Assembly (NCBI GenBank): GCA_945875935.1
Contig: CAMCNE010000039.1
Coordinates: 1 to 19,846 of the forward strand
Reading direction: 5' to 3'
DNA length: 19,846 nucleotides
Source: Bordetella parapertussis
GTDB lineage: Bacteria > Pseudomonadota > Gammaproteobacteria > Burkholderiales > Burkholderiaceae_C
Made by a program: the position numbers and the translations under genes. The first letter of the stretch is position 1; the number at the start of each line of letters is the position of its first letter. The notes below the pieces were generated by a model. The model ran no database searches. It saw only the letters and a program-made list of their open reading frames with translations, and was not told the origin of the DNA. Of this stretch, positions 8,446 to 15,724 are shown piece after piece.

Positions 8446-9552
8446 ATGAACAACATGACCAAGACACGTGTGGTGGTGGTGGACGACTCTGCTCTGGTGC
8501 GCGGCTTGCTCGCGGAAATCATCAACCGGCAACCCGACATGGAATGCGTGGGCGCGGCAGCCGACCCCCTGATCGCACGCGAAATGATCCGCGAGCTGAA
8601 CCCGGATGTGATCACGCTGGATGTGGAGATGCCGCGCATGGATGGCATCGACTTTCTGGGCAAGCTCATGCGGTTGCGGCCGATGCCGGTGGTGATGGTG
8701 TCGACGCTGACCGAGCGCGGCGCCGACGTCACCCTGCGAGCGCTGGAGCTCGGTGCGGTGGACTTCGTGGCCAAGCCCAAGATCGGCGTGGCCGACGGCT
8801 TGAAGCTGCTCGCCCAGGACATCACCGACAAGGTGCGAATCGCCTCGAAGGCACGCATGCACCGCGCCGCGCCGCTGGTCGCGGCGAACCCGTCGGCCAA
8901 GCCGGCAGTCGGCGCAGAGCCGCCGCGGCCGGTGACGAGCATCGGGCGGCTGTCCACCGAAAAGATCATCTTCATCGGCGCGAGCACCGGCGGCACCGAA
9001 GCCACCAAGGAAGTGCTGATGAACCTGCCGGCCGATTGCCCGGCCGTGGTCATCACGCAGCACATGCCGCCGGGGTTCACCAAGAGTTACGCAGCGCGGC
9101 TCGATGGCATGTGCAAGGTGCGCGTGGCCGAAGCGTGCGACGGCGAGCGCATCCTGCCGGGCCATGCCTACATCGCGCCGGGTGGCTTTCACCTGAGCGT
9201 GGAGCGCAGCGGCGCCAACTACATCGCCCGCGTGGTCGATGGTGATCCAGTCAATCGCCACAAGCCGTCGGTTGAAGTGCTGTTCAAGTCGGCCGCACGC
9301 GTGGTCGGCCCCAACGCCTTGGGCCTGATGCTCACCGGCATGGGCGCCGATGGCGCGTCAGCCATGAAGGAAATGCGCGACGCCGGCAGCTACAACCTGG
9401 CGCAAGACGAAGCCAGCTGTGTGGTGTTCGGCATGCCGCGCGAGGCGATTGCCGCCGGCGCCGTCCACGAGGTGCTGCCGCTCACGCAAATCGCCGCCAA
9501 GCTGATCGAGCGGCTGCGCAGCACCAACGCGATGTCACTCAGCCGGGTGTGA
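8446..9552 (+). CDS. cheB: Chemotaxis response regulator protein-glutamate methylesterase CheB
   Basis: CheB removes receptor methyl esters and deamidates glutamines when phosphorylated by CheA. The 368-residue protein starts with a receiver domain: acidic pocket VVDDSALVR with D13-D14, phospho-acceptor D59 in ITLDVEMPRMDG, conserved K110 in FVAKPK. A linker of about 40 residues (135-172) leads to the esterase domain with the catalytic triad S180 (GASTGG), H206 (TQHMPPG) and D302 (GMGADG). All residues are intact. An ATG nine bases downstream of 8446 is an alternative start that would give MTKTRVVVV. It ends the cheRDB unit, 12 bp from the convergent hemW. Confidence 0.97.
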   Translation: MNNMTKTRVVVVDDSALVRGLLAEIINRQPDMECVGAAADPLIAREMIRELNPDVITLDVEMPRMDGIDFLGKLMRLRPMPVVMVSTLTERGADVTLRALELGAVDFVAKPKIGVADGLKLLAQDITDKVRIASKARMHRAAPLVAANPSAKPAVGAEPPRPVTSIGRLSTEKIIFIGASTGGTEATKEVLMNLPADCPAVVITQHMPPGFTKSYAARLDGMCKVRVAEACDGERILPGHAYIAPGGFHLSVERSGANYIARVVDGDPVNRHKPSVEVLFKSAARVVGPNALGLMLTGMGADGASAMKEMRDAGSYNLAQDEASCVVFGMPREAIAAGAVHEVLPLTQIAAKLIERLRSTNAMSLSRV

Positions 9553-9570
9553 ACTGACACGCGTTCAGTT
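9552..9570. other. Small inverted repeat covering the cheB and hemW stop codons
   Basis: AACTGA, seven bases, TCAGTT. The six-base arms include the last base of the cheB stop on one side and the hemW stop on the other. It could act as a short 3'-end hairpin for both messages, but there is no T-run on either strand, so it is not a typical intrinsic terminator. Confidence 0.3.
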
Positions 9571-10848
9571 GGCGGGCAAGAACAGCTCGAGCACGTCGTT
9601 GAGCAAGTCGTAGCCACGCACGGTGGGCCGCACCCAGCCCCCATCGCGCTGCAGCCAGCCCTTGGCCACGGCCTCGTCGATCGGGGCGTGAATGCTGCTG
9701 AGCGGCAGCCCGGTGCGCTCGGTGTAGCGCGCGAGCTCGATGCCGTCTTTCAGCCGCAACCCGTTGAGCATGAACTCAAACGGCAGCTGCTTGCGCGAGA
9801 CTTCTTCTTGCTGCGCCACGGCGTGGCCACCCAGCGCGTTTTGCATGTAGCCAGCCGGATCGCGAAAACGCACCTGGCGCACCACACGGTGGGGATAGCT
9901 GAGCTTGGTGTGCGCGCCCGCGCCGATGCCCAGATAGTCACCAAACTGCCAGTAGTTCAGGTTGTGCGCGCAGGCGTGCCCGGGACGGGCGAACGCCGAG
10001 ACCTCGTAGCGCGCCAGACCCGCGGCTTCGGTGGCCTGCGCCAAGTGGTCGAGCATGTCGAAGGCGGTGTCCTCATCGGGCAGCGCCAGCGCGCCGGACG
10101 GCGGGTGCTTGGCAAACAAGGTGTTGGGCTCGAGCGTGAGGTGATAGATCGACAGGTGCGGCGGCGAAAACGACAGCGCCGTGTCCAGATCGCGCTGCAA
10201 CTCGGCCAGCGTCTGGCCCGGCAGCGCGTACATCAAGTCGAGGTTGAAGGTGTTGAACGCCTCGCTCGCCTCGGCCAGCGCAGCGCGCGCCTGTGCCGCA
10301 TCGTGAACACGGCCAAGGGCTGCGAGCTTGGCGTCGTCGAAGCTTTGCACGCCCACCGACAAGCGCGTGACGCCGGCCGAGCGGTAGCCGCGAAAACGAT
10401 CGCGCTCGAAGGTGCCGGGGTTGGCCTCGAGCGTGATCTCGCAGCCGGGCTCGAGCGGCAGCAGCGCGCGAATGTCGGCCAGCAACTGCTCGATCGCCGC
10501 AGGCGAGAACAGGCTGGGCGTGCCGCCGCCGATGAACACCGAATGCACGCGCCGACCCCAGATGAAGGGCAGCGCGGCTTCCAGATCGCAACGCAAGGCT
10601 TGCAGGTAGCGCGTTTCGGGCAACTCATTGCCTGACGTGCTGCGGTGCTCATGCGAATTGAAATCGCAGTAGGGGCACTTCTTCAGACACCACGGCAGGT
10701 GGACGTACAAGGACAAGGGCGGCATGGACGCCAGGCTCAGCGTGCCGGGCCGCAGGTAGCGCGCGAGCAGCTGCTGCAAGTCGATCGGCGCGGTGTCGCT
10801 CTCGTTGCCGGCGACTGCCGTGATGGGTGTGATCGGAATGTCAGCCAA
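9565..10848 (-). CDS. hemW: Radical SAM heme chaperone HemW
   Basis: HemW, long misannotated as oxygen-independent coproporphyrinogen oxidase, is a radical SAM heme-binding protein that delivers heme to membrane targets. The 427-residue protein has a 40-residue lead-in ending in YLRPGTL, common in Burkholderiales. Next come SLYVHLPW and the [4Fe-4S] motif C54-x3-C58-x2-C61 (CLKKCPYC) followed by DFNSH, not the fourth Cys seen in true HemN. FIGGGTPS is near 105 and the C-terminal HemN domain follows. The start is a TTG at 10848 with GAGGT eight bases upstream; its codon overlaps the end of rdgB by eight bases. It is the last gene of the five-gene kinase operon and ends 12 bp from cheB. Confidence 0.94.
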   Translation of the reverse strand: MADIPITPITAVAGNESDTAPIDLQQLLARYLRPGTLSLASMPPLSLYVHLPWCLKKCPYCDFNSHEHRSTSGNELPETRYLQALRCDLEAALPFIWGRRVHSVFIGGGTPSLFSPAAIEQLLADIRALLPLEPGCEITLEANPGTFERDRFRGYRSAGVTRLSVGVQSFDDAKLAALGRVHDAAQARAALAEASEAFNTFNLDLMYALPGQTLAELQRDLDTALSFSPPHLSIYHLTLEPNTLFAKHPPSGALALPDEDTAFDMLDHLAQATEAAGLARYEVSAFARPGHACAHNLNYWQFGDYLGIGAGAHTKLSYPHRVVRQVRFRDPAGYMQNALGGHAVAQQEEVSRKQLPFEFMLNGLRLKDGIELARYTERTGLPLSSIHAPIDEAVAKGWLQRDGGWVRPTVRGYDLLNDVLELFLPAN

Positions 10849-11455
10849 GGCGCCAGACCTCGCGCATTTGCTGCAGCATGTCGCGCGAAGCCAGTCCGCG
10901 GTGGCTGCGTGCGTTCTTGTCAGCCGCGCTCATCTCGGCGACCGCGCACTGCAGTTCGGGGATGAACATGAGCGGGTCGTAGCCAAAGCCCGCATGGCCA
11001 CGCGGCTCGGCAAGGATCACGCCGGACCAGCGCCCGAGTGCGACCAGCGGCTGCGGGTCGTCGGCCGACCGCACGGCCACCAAGGCGCAGACAAAGCTCG
11101 CCGTGCGATTGGCGACCTCGCTGACCCCGGCCAGTTGTTCGAGCAGCACCCGGTTGTTGGACGCATCCCCCTTGGGCTGGCCGAAATCCTGGGCGTAGCG
11201 CGCCGAGCGCACGCCGGGCGCACCGCCCAGCGCGTCAACGCACAGGCCGGAATCGTCGGCAATCGCCGCTGCGCCCGCGTGGTGAGCCGCATGGCGCGCC
11301 TTGGCCAGCGCGTTTTCGATGAAGGTCAGGTGCGGCTCGTCGGCTTCGGCGATGCCCAACTCGCCCTGGCACACGAGCGACAAACCCAGCGGCGAGAACA
11401 GGGATTGCAGCTCGGCGAGCTTGCCCGCGTTGTTTGACGCCAGCACCAGCCGCAT
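10841..11455 (-). CDS. rdgB: dITP/XTP pyrophosphatase (RdgB/HAM1 family)
   Basis: RdgB hydrolyses non-canonical purine nucleotides (dITP, ITP, XTP) to monophosphates, keeping them out of DNA and RNA. The 204-residue protein has the usual length. It opens with LVLASNNAGKLAEL (3-16), has the acidic catalytic run IADDSGLCVDALGG at 65-78, GFGYDPLM at 156-163 and SHRGLA at 184-189. The start is the ATG at 11455. Longer readings in the same frame overlap rph and show no family similarity. The gap from the rph stop is four bases, and the 3' end overlaps the hemW start, so rph-rdgB-hemW should be co-translated. rph-rdgB is a common betaproteobacterial pair. Confidence 0.96.
   Translation of the reverse strand: MRLVLASNNAGKLAELQSLFSPLGLSLVCQGELGIAEADEPHLTFIENALAKARHAAHHAGAAAIADDSGLCVDALGGAPGVRSARYAQDFGQPKGDASNNRVLLEQLAGVSEVANRTASFVCALVAVRSADDPQPLVALGRWSGVILAEPRGHAGFGYDPLMFIPELQCAVAEMSAADKNARSHRGLASRDMLQQMREVWRLG
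10857..10861 (-). promoter_or_regulatory. Ribosome binding site supporting the TTG start of hemW
   Basis: GAGGT on the minus strand inside the 3' end of rdgB, eight bases before the TTG at 10848. It supports this non-ATG start, as no in-frame ATG precedes the conserved N-terminal segment. Confidence 0.5.
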
Positions 11456-11459
11456 GCTG

Positions 11460-12185
11460 TTACAGCCCGAGCGCCTGACGCTGCGCAGCCACCAGTTGGC
11501 GGATGCCCAGATCGGCGAGTTGCAGCAAGCTGGCCATCTCGTCGCGCGAGAACGCCGCACCTTCGGCCGTGCCCTGCACCTCGACGAAGCCGCCGGCACC
11601 GGTCATCACCACGTTCATGTCGGTGTCGCAGGCCGAGTCCTCGACGTACTCCAGATCGAGCAAAGGCACGCCGTGGATGATGCCCACAGAGACCGCCGCC
11701 ACGAAATCGCGAATGGGCGATGCGCCAAGCTTGCCGCTGGACAGCAGCACGCCCACCGCATCGTGCGCAGCCACAAAAGCACCCGTGATGGCTGCCGTTC
11801 GCGTGCCGCCGTCAGCCTGGATCACGTCGCAATCGAGCGAGATGGTGCGCTCACCGAGCTGCTTCAGATCGAACACGCAGCGCAGTGATCGGCCGATGAG
11901 GCGCTGGATTTCTTGCGTGCGCCCGCTTTGCTTGCCCTTGGCCGCCTCGCGGTCGCTGCGGGTGTGCGTGGCGCGCGGCAGCATGCCGTACTCGGCGGTG
12001 ACCCAACCGCGGCCGGTGCCGCGCTGGTGCGGTGGCACTTTTTCTTCAACCGACGCGGTGCACAGCACCTTGGTGTCGCCGAATTCGACGAGCACCGAGC
12101 CCTCGGCGTGCTTGGTGTAGGCGCGAGTGATGCGAACAGGTCGCAGCGCATCGACGCCGCGAGATTGCGTGCGTTGAAAACCCAT
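11460..12185 (-). CDS. rph: Ribonuclease PH
   Basis: RNase PH trims 3' extensions of tRNA precursors by phosphorolysis, releasing nucleoside diphosphates, and works as a hexameric ring. At 241 residues it has the family length. The N-terminus carries RPVRITRAYTKHAEGSVL (15-32). GRGWVTAEYGMLPRATHTR lies near 58-76, the phosphate-binding region SGRTQEIQRLIGRSLR near 87-102, and the acidic catalytic DCDVIQADGGTRTA near 118-131. All look intact, unlike the frameshifted rph of E. coli K-12. The ATG at 12185 has an excellent GAAGGAG that overlaps the TGA of the upstream phosphatase gene, so the two are tightly linked. Confidence 0.97.
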   Translation of the reverse strand: MGFQRTQSRGVDALRPVRITRAYTKHAEGSVLVEFGDTKVLCTASVEEKVPPHQRGTGRGWVTAEYGMLPRATHTRSDREAAKGKQSGRTQEIQRLIGRSLRCVFDLKQLGERTISLDCDVIQADGGTRTAAITGAFVAAHDAVGVLLSSGKLGASPIRDFVAAVSVGIIHGVPLLDLEYVEDSACDTDMNVVMTGAGGFVEVQGTAEGAAFSRDEMASLLQLADLGIRQLVAAQRQALGL

Positions 12186-12191
12186 GGTGGG

Positions 12192-12198
12192 CTCCTTC
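12192..12198 (-). promoter_or_regulatory. Ribosome binding site of rph overlapping the PP2C stop
   Basis: TGAAGGAG reads as both the stop codon of the phosphatase gene (12199-12197) and the Shine-Dalgarno of rph, six bases before the ATG. Terminating ribosomes would sit directly on the next start site. Confidence 0.7.
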
Positions 12199-13114
12199 AG
12201 GTGATTTGTTTGTGGGACGCACGCCGGATGGCGTCGTTGATTTCCTTGATGGAGCGTTCGATCTCGGCGTCGTCGAGATCATCGCTGGCGTCATCGCCGA
12301 GCACGCCGGCCTGTATGGTGGAGGTGTAGGCCTCTTCGCCCAATGCCAGCGTCGACACGCCGGTGGCGCCGGCGGGTTCTTCGGCGCCCTCCCACTCGAG
12401 CGCCATCACGGAGACGTTGTCGCAGGTGGGCCCTCCATTGCGCAGCGCCTGCTCGACCAGCTCGGGCACGGCTTCGCCAATGGCGCGGCACGACAACTGC
12501 TCGGTGATGGTGTCATCGCTGACCGTGTCCCACAAACCGTCGGAGCACAGCAAGAGGCGGTCGGCGCCCTGAAGGACAAAAGGCCCCGAGCTGTCGATGA
12601 GCGGCTTGCCAGGGCTGCCCAGGCAGGTGAACAGCAAGTTGCGATTGAAGGGCCCATTCGTGGGCATGAGCGAGTTCAAGGACTGCTGCAACTCGCTGTA
12701 GGAATGGTCGCGGGTGCGGGCGATCAATTTGCCGCCGCGCACGAGGTACAGCCGCGAATCACCGCAATGCGCCCAATAGGCCGAATCGCCTTGCAGCACG
12801 CACGCCACGACCGTCGTGCGCGGCGAATCGGCCAGACCGCGCCGCGCCGCATAGCGCAACAGTTGCTGGTGCCCCGAGTAGATGGCCATTTGAAGGAACT
12901 CGGCCGGATCGGCCAGCGTGGGCTTGGCTTGACGCTGGAACAGCGCCGACATGGCCTGCAGTGCCAGTTGCGATGCCACCTCTCCCTCGGGATGCCCGCC
13001 CATGCCGTCGGCCAGGGCGAACAGACCCGAGTCGCGGGTGTAGGTGTAGCCCATGCGGTCTTCGTTCTTTTCACGCCCACCCTTTCGGGTGACCTGGTAG
13101 ACGGAAAAGCGCAC
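12197..13114 (-). CDS. PP2C-family serine/threonine protein phosphatase
   Basis: A 305-residue cytosolic PPM/PP2C phosphatase, likely the partner of the kinase just upstream. All metal-binding positions are visible: D19 in KNEDRMGY, D36 in ALADGMGGHPEGE, D192 in CSDGLWD and D232 in CDNVSVM; HCGDSRLYL at 116-124 is also typical. The catalytic domain ends near 240. Beyond it is a tail of about 65 residues with the acidic cluster GDDASDDLDD at 273-282 and a charged helix to the end, which is not part of a minimal PP2C fold. The start is a GTG at 13114, six bases after the kinase stop, with no clear Shine-Dalgarno. The substrate is unknown. Confidence 0.93.
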   Translation of the reverse strand: MRFSVYQVTRKGGREKNEDRMGYTYTRDSGLFALADGMGGHPEGEVASQLALQAMSALFQRQAKPTLADPAEFLQMAIYSGHQQLLRYAARRGLADSPRTTVVACVLQGDSAYWAHCGDSRLYLVRGGKLIARTRDHSYSELQQSLNSLMPTNGPFNRNLLFTCLGSPGKPLIDSSGPFVLQGADRLLLCSDGLWDTVSDDTITEQLSCRAIGEAVPELVEQALRNGGPTCDNVSVMALEWEGAEEPAGATGVSTLALGEEAYTSTIQAGVLGDDASDDLDDAEIERSIKEINDAIRRASHKQIT

Positions 13115-13120
13115 GATCGA

Positions 13121-14089
13121 TCAGGCCTTGCTGCCGGTCGCGAGGTTTTCAAGCTGCAGCTTGAGCCGCTCTCCGAAGGACAGCTTGGTGTAGTTCCTCT
13201 CGGTTTCGCGAGAGAGTTCCTTTTGCAAGGCAAAAACGCTTTGCGGACGCGCGAAAGGATCGAGCGACATGCACCACTCGGTGACCTCGAGCAGGTTGTC
13301 CGAATACACATTGCGCAAACGCGACAGGCTCAGCGCCAGGCGGTCTTTCTCGATGCGCTGCGGGGTGTCGTTGGGCGGATAGCCCTGCATGCAGGCATAG
13401 ATGCACGCGCCGATGGCGTAGATGTCCGTCCACGGGCCAAGCGTGCCATCACGCTTGTACATCTCAGGGGCCGCGAAGCCGGGGGTGTACATCGGACGGA
13501 TGAAGTTGCCCTCCTTGCTCAGCACTTCACGCGCTGCGCCGAAGTCGAGCATCACGGCCTTGTTGTCGTTGGTGATGAAGACGTTGGCCGGTTTGATGTC
13601 CAGATGCAGCATCTTGTGCTGATGCACGATGCGCAAACCACGCAGGACTTCGTCGAATAAAGACCGGATGGTCGACTCACGAAAGACCTTGTCGCGCTTG
13701 AGATCGCGCGCGGTGACGATGAAGTCCTGCAGGGTTTCGCCCTGCAGATAGTTCATCACCATGTAGACAGTTTCGTTCTCGCGGAAGAAGTTCAGCACCG
13801 ACACCACGCTCGGGTGCGAAATCTGCGCGAGCGCGCGGCCCTCTTCAAAGAAGCTCTTGAGCCCAAGCCGGTACAGAGGTTGTTTTTCGGGCTTGACCCG
13901 AGGGGTCAATTCGCCGGGTGCTCGTTCGGCCAGCGAAGAAGGCATGTACTCCTTGACGGCCACCAGATGCTGCTTGGAGTCCTCTGCAAGATAGACCACG
14001 CCGAACCCGCCGGCGGCCAGTTTCTTGACAATTTGGTATCCGCCTACCACGGTCCCTGGGGGCAAAGGAGCGGGCCTGAGCTTTGACAT
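13121..14089 (-). CDS. Cytosolic Hanks-type serine/threonine protein kinase
   Basis: A 322-residue protein kinase without a transmembrane segment or extracellular sensor. The glycine loop AAGGFGVVY is at 25-33, the ATP-binding lysine K46 in AVKEYMPSS, the alpha-C glutamate in FFEEGRAL near 82-83, the catalytic loop HLDIKPANV at 162-170, DFG at 182-184 and APE at 207-209. The base before the catalytic Asp is Leu rather than Arg, making it a non-RD kinase. The C-terminal 30 residues are charged and helical. The ATG at 14089 directly precedes the conserved part; a longer in-frame reading to 14230 would be antisense to yicC and is rejected. It heads the operon with PP2C, rph, rdgB and hemW. Its substrates are not evident from sequence. 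Confidence 0.92.
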   Translation of the reverse strand: MSKLRPAPLPPGTVVGGYQIVKKLAAGGFGVVYLAEDSKQHLVAVKEYMPSSLAERAPGELTPRVKPEKQPLYRLGLKSFFEEGRALAQISHPSVVSVLNFFRENETVYMVMNYLQGETLQDFIVTARDLKRDKVFRESTIRSLFDEVLRGLRIVHQHKMLHLDIKPANVFITNDNKAVMLDFGAAREVLSKEGNFIRPMYTPGFAAPEMYKRDGTLGPWTDIYAIGACIYACMQGYPPNDTPQRIEKDRLALSLSRLRNVYSDNLLEVTEWCMSLDPFARPQSVFALQKELSRETERNYTKLSFGERLKLQLENLATGSKA

Positions 14090-14118
14090 AATCGGCGGTT
14101 TGCAGAGGGTAAAACTCC

Positions 14119-15063
14119 ATGTCAGTCTACAGCATGACCGGCTACGCGAGCACCTCGGCAAACCGCGTGGATGCTCACTCCCAGCCTGCGGTTGCAGATG
14201 CTCCAGCCCCGCGATCCGCCCCTGGCTCAAGCGCCAGCGTCACGGTCGAATTGCGATCGGTCAACGGACGTTTTCTCGATCTCAGCCTGCGTCTTCCGGA
14301 CGAGTTGCGCTCGCTCGAGCCCGCGCTTCGCGAACTGGTGAGTTCGTCGTTTCGGCGCGGCAAGATCGAACTGCGGCTGAGCACGCAAACCAGCAGCAGC
14401 ACCCCGTGGCCGCAACCGCAGCCCGAGCAGCTCAATCGGCTGTCGCACCTGCAAGGCACGGTTCGTGGCTGGCTGCCACAAGCGCGCGAACTCTCGGTGC
14501 ACGAAGTTCTGCAGTGGTGCAAGGATGCTTCCGGGCCGGAGCAACTCGACGAGGTGGCCATGGACGCCGCGCGTGGCGCGGTGGCTGGCTTGCAGCAAGC
14601 CCGGGCTCGCGAAGGCCAACGCATGGCCGACGCACTGCTCGAGCGGGTGGCCCGCTTGCGCGCACTGGCCTCGCAGGCTGAACCGCTGGTGCCTGCGGCG
14701 GTGGCGCGTCAGCAGCAAAAATTCCTCGAACGCTGGAACGAAGCGCTGGCCATCACGGGTGCGGCTCAAAGCCTTCCTGAACAAGCACTGGCCGAGCGTG
14801 CCATCAACGAAGCTGCCGCATTCGCCATCCGCATCGATGTGGCCGAAGAGCTCGCGCGGCTGCGTTCGCACTTCGACGAAATGGCTCGCATCCTCAAGAC
14901 GGGTGGCGAAGTCGGCAAGCGGCTGGACTTTCTGATTCAGGAGCTGCTGCGCGAGGCCAACACACTGGGCTCGAAGTCATCGTCCCTCGACCTCACCAAC
15001 ATCTCGCTTGAGATGAAGGTGCTGATCGAGCAGTTGCGCGAGCTGGTTCAAAACATCGAGTGA
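14119..15063 (+). CDS. yicC: YicC-family endoribonuclease
   Basis: The YicC family has endoribonuclease activity; E. coli YicC is linked to decay of the small RNA RyhB. The 314-residue protein starts with the hallmark YSMTGYA at 4-10. VELRSVNGRFLDLSLRLPDEL lies near 43-63, in two conserved blocks. The DUF1732 C-terminus has GGEVGKRLDFLIQELLREANTLGSKS at roughly 264-289. It is somewhat longer than the E. coli protein (287), with an Ala/Pro-rich insert at about 12-40 between the start motif and the core. GAGGG lies nine bases before the ATG. The start is only 29 bp from the divergent kinase start, and the stop lies next to gmk, a common pairing. Confidence 0.93.
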   Translation: MSVYSMTGYASTSANRVDAHSQPAVADAPAPRSAPGSSASVTVELRSVNGRFLDLSLRLPDELRSLEPALRELVSSSFRRGKIELRLSTQTSSSTPWPQPQPEQLNRLSHLQGTVRGWLPQARELSVHEVLQWCKDASGPEQLDEVAMDAARGAVAGLQQARAREGQRMADALLERVARLRALASQAEPLVPAAVARQQQKFLERWNEALAITGAAQSLPEQALAERAINEAAAFAIRIDVAEELARLRSHFDEMARILKTGGEVGKRLDFLIQELLREANTLGSKSSSLDLTNISLEMKVLIEQLRELVQNIE

Positions 15064-15071
15064 GCTTGGCG

Positions 15072-15692
15072 ATGCAAAACACCGGCAGTCTTTTCGTGGT
15101 GTCGGCTCCGAGCGGAGCGGGCAAATCCAGCATGGTCAAGGCCTTGCTGGCGGCTGATGCAAGGCTGGGTGTGTCGGTGTCGCACACCACACGCGCTCCA
15201 CGAGGTCAGGAACAAAACGGCCGCGAGTACCACTTCGTGGATCGGGCCACCTTTCAAAAGATGGTGGCGGCTGGCGACTTTCTGGAGTGGGCCGAGGTTC
15301 ACGGCAATCTGTACGGCACCTCACGCTCGGCGATCGAGATGCAAGTCGCGCAGGGTCACGACGTGGTGCTTGAAATCGACTGGCAAGGCGCGCTACAGCT
15401 CAAGGCGCTGATGAGTCACGCGGTGCTGATCTTCATCCTGCCGCCGAGTTGGGAAGAACTCGCTCGCCGTCTGAACCTGCGCGCGGAAGACACGCCAGAT
15501 GTCATTGCCCAGCGATTGGTCAATGCGCGGCTTGAAGTGGCGCAGGCTCGGCAATTTGACTTTGTTATCATCAATTTCATCTTTGAGACGGCTGTTTTCG
15601 ATCTGAAAGCCATCGTTCACGCGCAGCGCCTGAGGTATTCGGTGTTGAGGCAAAACCAGCCTGCCGTCTTTCAGGCCTTGAACCTCGATTGA
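15072..15692 (+). CDS. gmk: Guanylate kinase
   Basis: Gmk phosphorylates GMP to GDP with ATP and supplies GTP and (p)ppGpp synthesis. From the ATG at 15072 it has 206 residues, like its homologues. The P-loop SAPSGAGKSS is at 11-20, the GMP-binding region has HTTRAPRGQEQNGREYHF near 38-55, and the lid and LID-distal parts follow. A GTG at 15060 overlapping the yicC stop would add four residues and is possible; the purine-rich GAGTGAG fits the ATG better. Near the C-terminus INFIFETAVFDL replaces the usual acidic residue after Asn (commonly INELFE) with Phe. This part is AT-rich compared with the rest of the gene. Confidence 0.95.
   Translation: MQNTGSLFVVSAPSGAGKSSMVKALLAADARLGVSVSHTTRAPRGQEQNGREYHFVDRATFQKMVAAGDFLEWAEVHGNLYGTSRSAIEMQVAQGHDVVLEIDWQGALQLKALMSHAVLIFILPPSWEELARRLNLRAEDTPDVIAQRLVNARLEVAQARQFDFVIINFIFETAVFDLKAIVHAQRLRYSVLRQNQPAVFQALNLD
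15563..15571 (+). promoter_or_regulatory. Candidate extended -10 promoter inside gmk, reading toward rpoZ
   Basis: TGTTATCAT has the TGn extended element plus a five-of-six match to TATAAT, inside an AT-rich island of otherwise GC-rich coding sequence. TTGACT lies just upstream at 15556-15561, too close to serve as its -35. Transcription would start near 15578, about 147 bases before rpoZ. This is inference from base composition and motif only. Confidence 0.3.
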
Positions 15693-15724
15693 GGTTGTCA
15701 CCGTCATACCCCCTGGAGCACCAA

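Noticed and set aside
12206..13660. Long open plus-strand frame (484 codons) opposite the PP2C and kinase genes
   Set aside because: It shows no recognisable domain, is His/Arg/Gly-rich as expected of an antisense frame in GC-rich DNA, and both genes on the other strand have complete catalytic motifs.
14025..14088. Two TTGACA boxes (14025-14030 and 14083-14088) as -35 elements for yicC
   Set aside because: No acceptable -10 lies 16-18 bp downstream of either one; the nearest TAAAAC is 21 bp away from the second.
14090..14230. 47-codon N-terminal extension of the kinase
   Set aside because: It would be antisense to the start of yicC and is Arg/Cys/Ser-rich without family similarity; the ATG at 14089 precedes the conserved kinase start.
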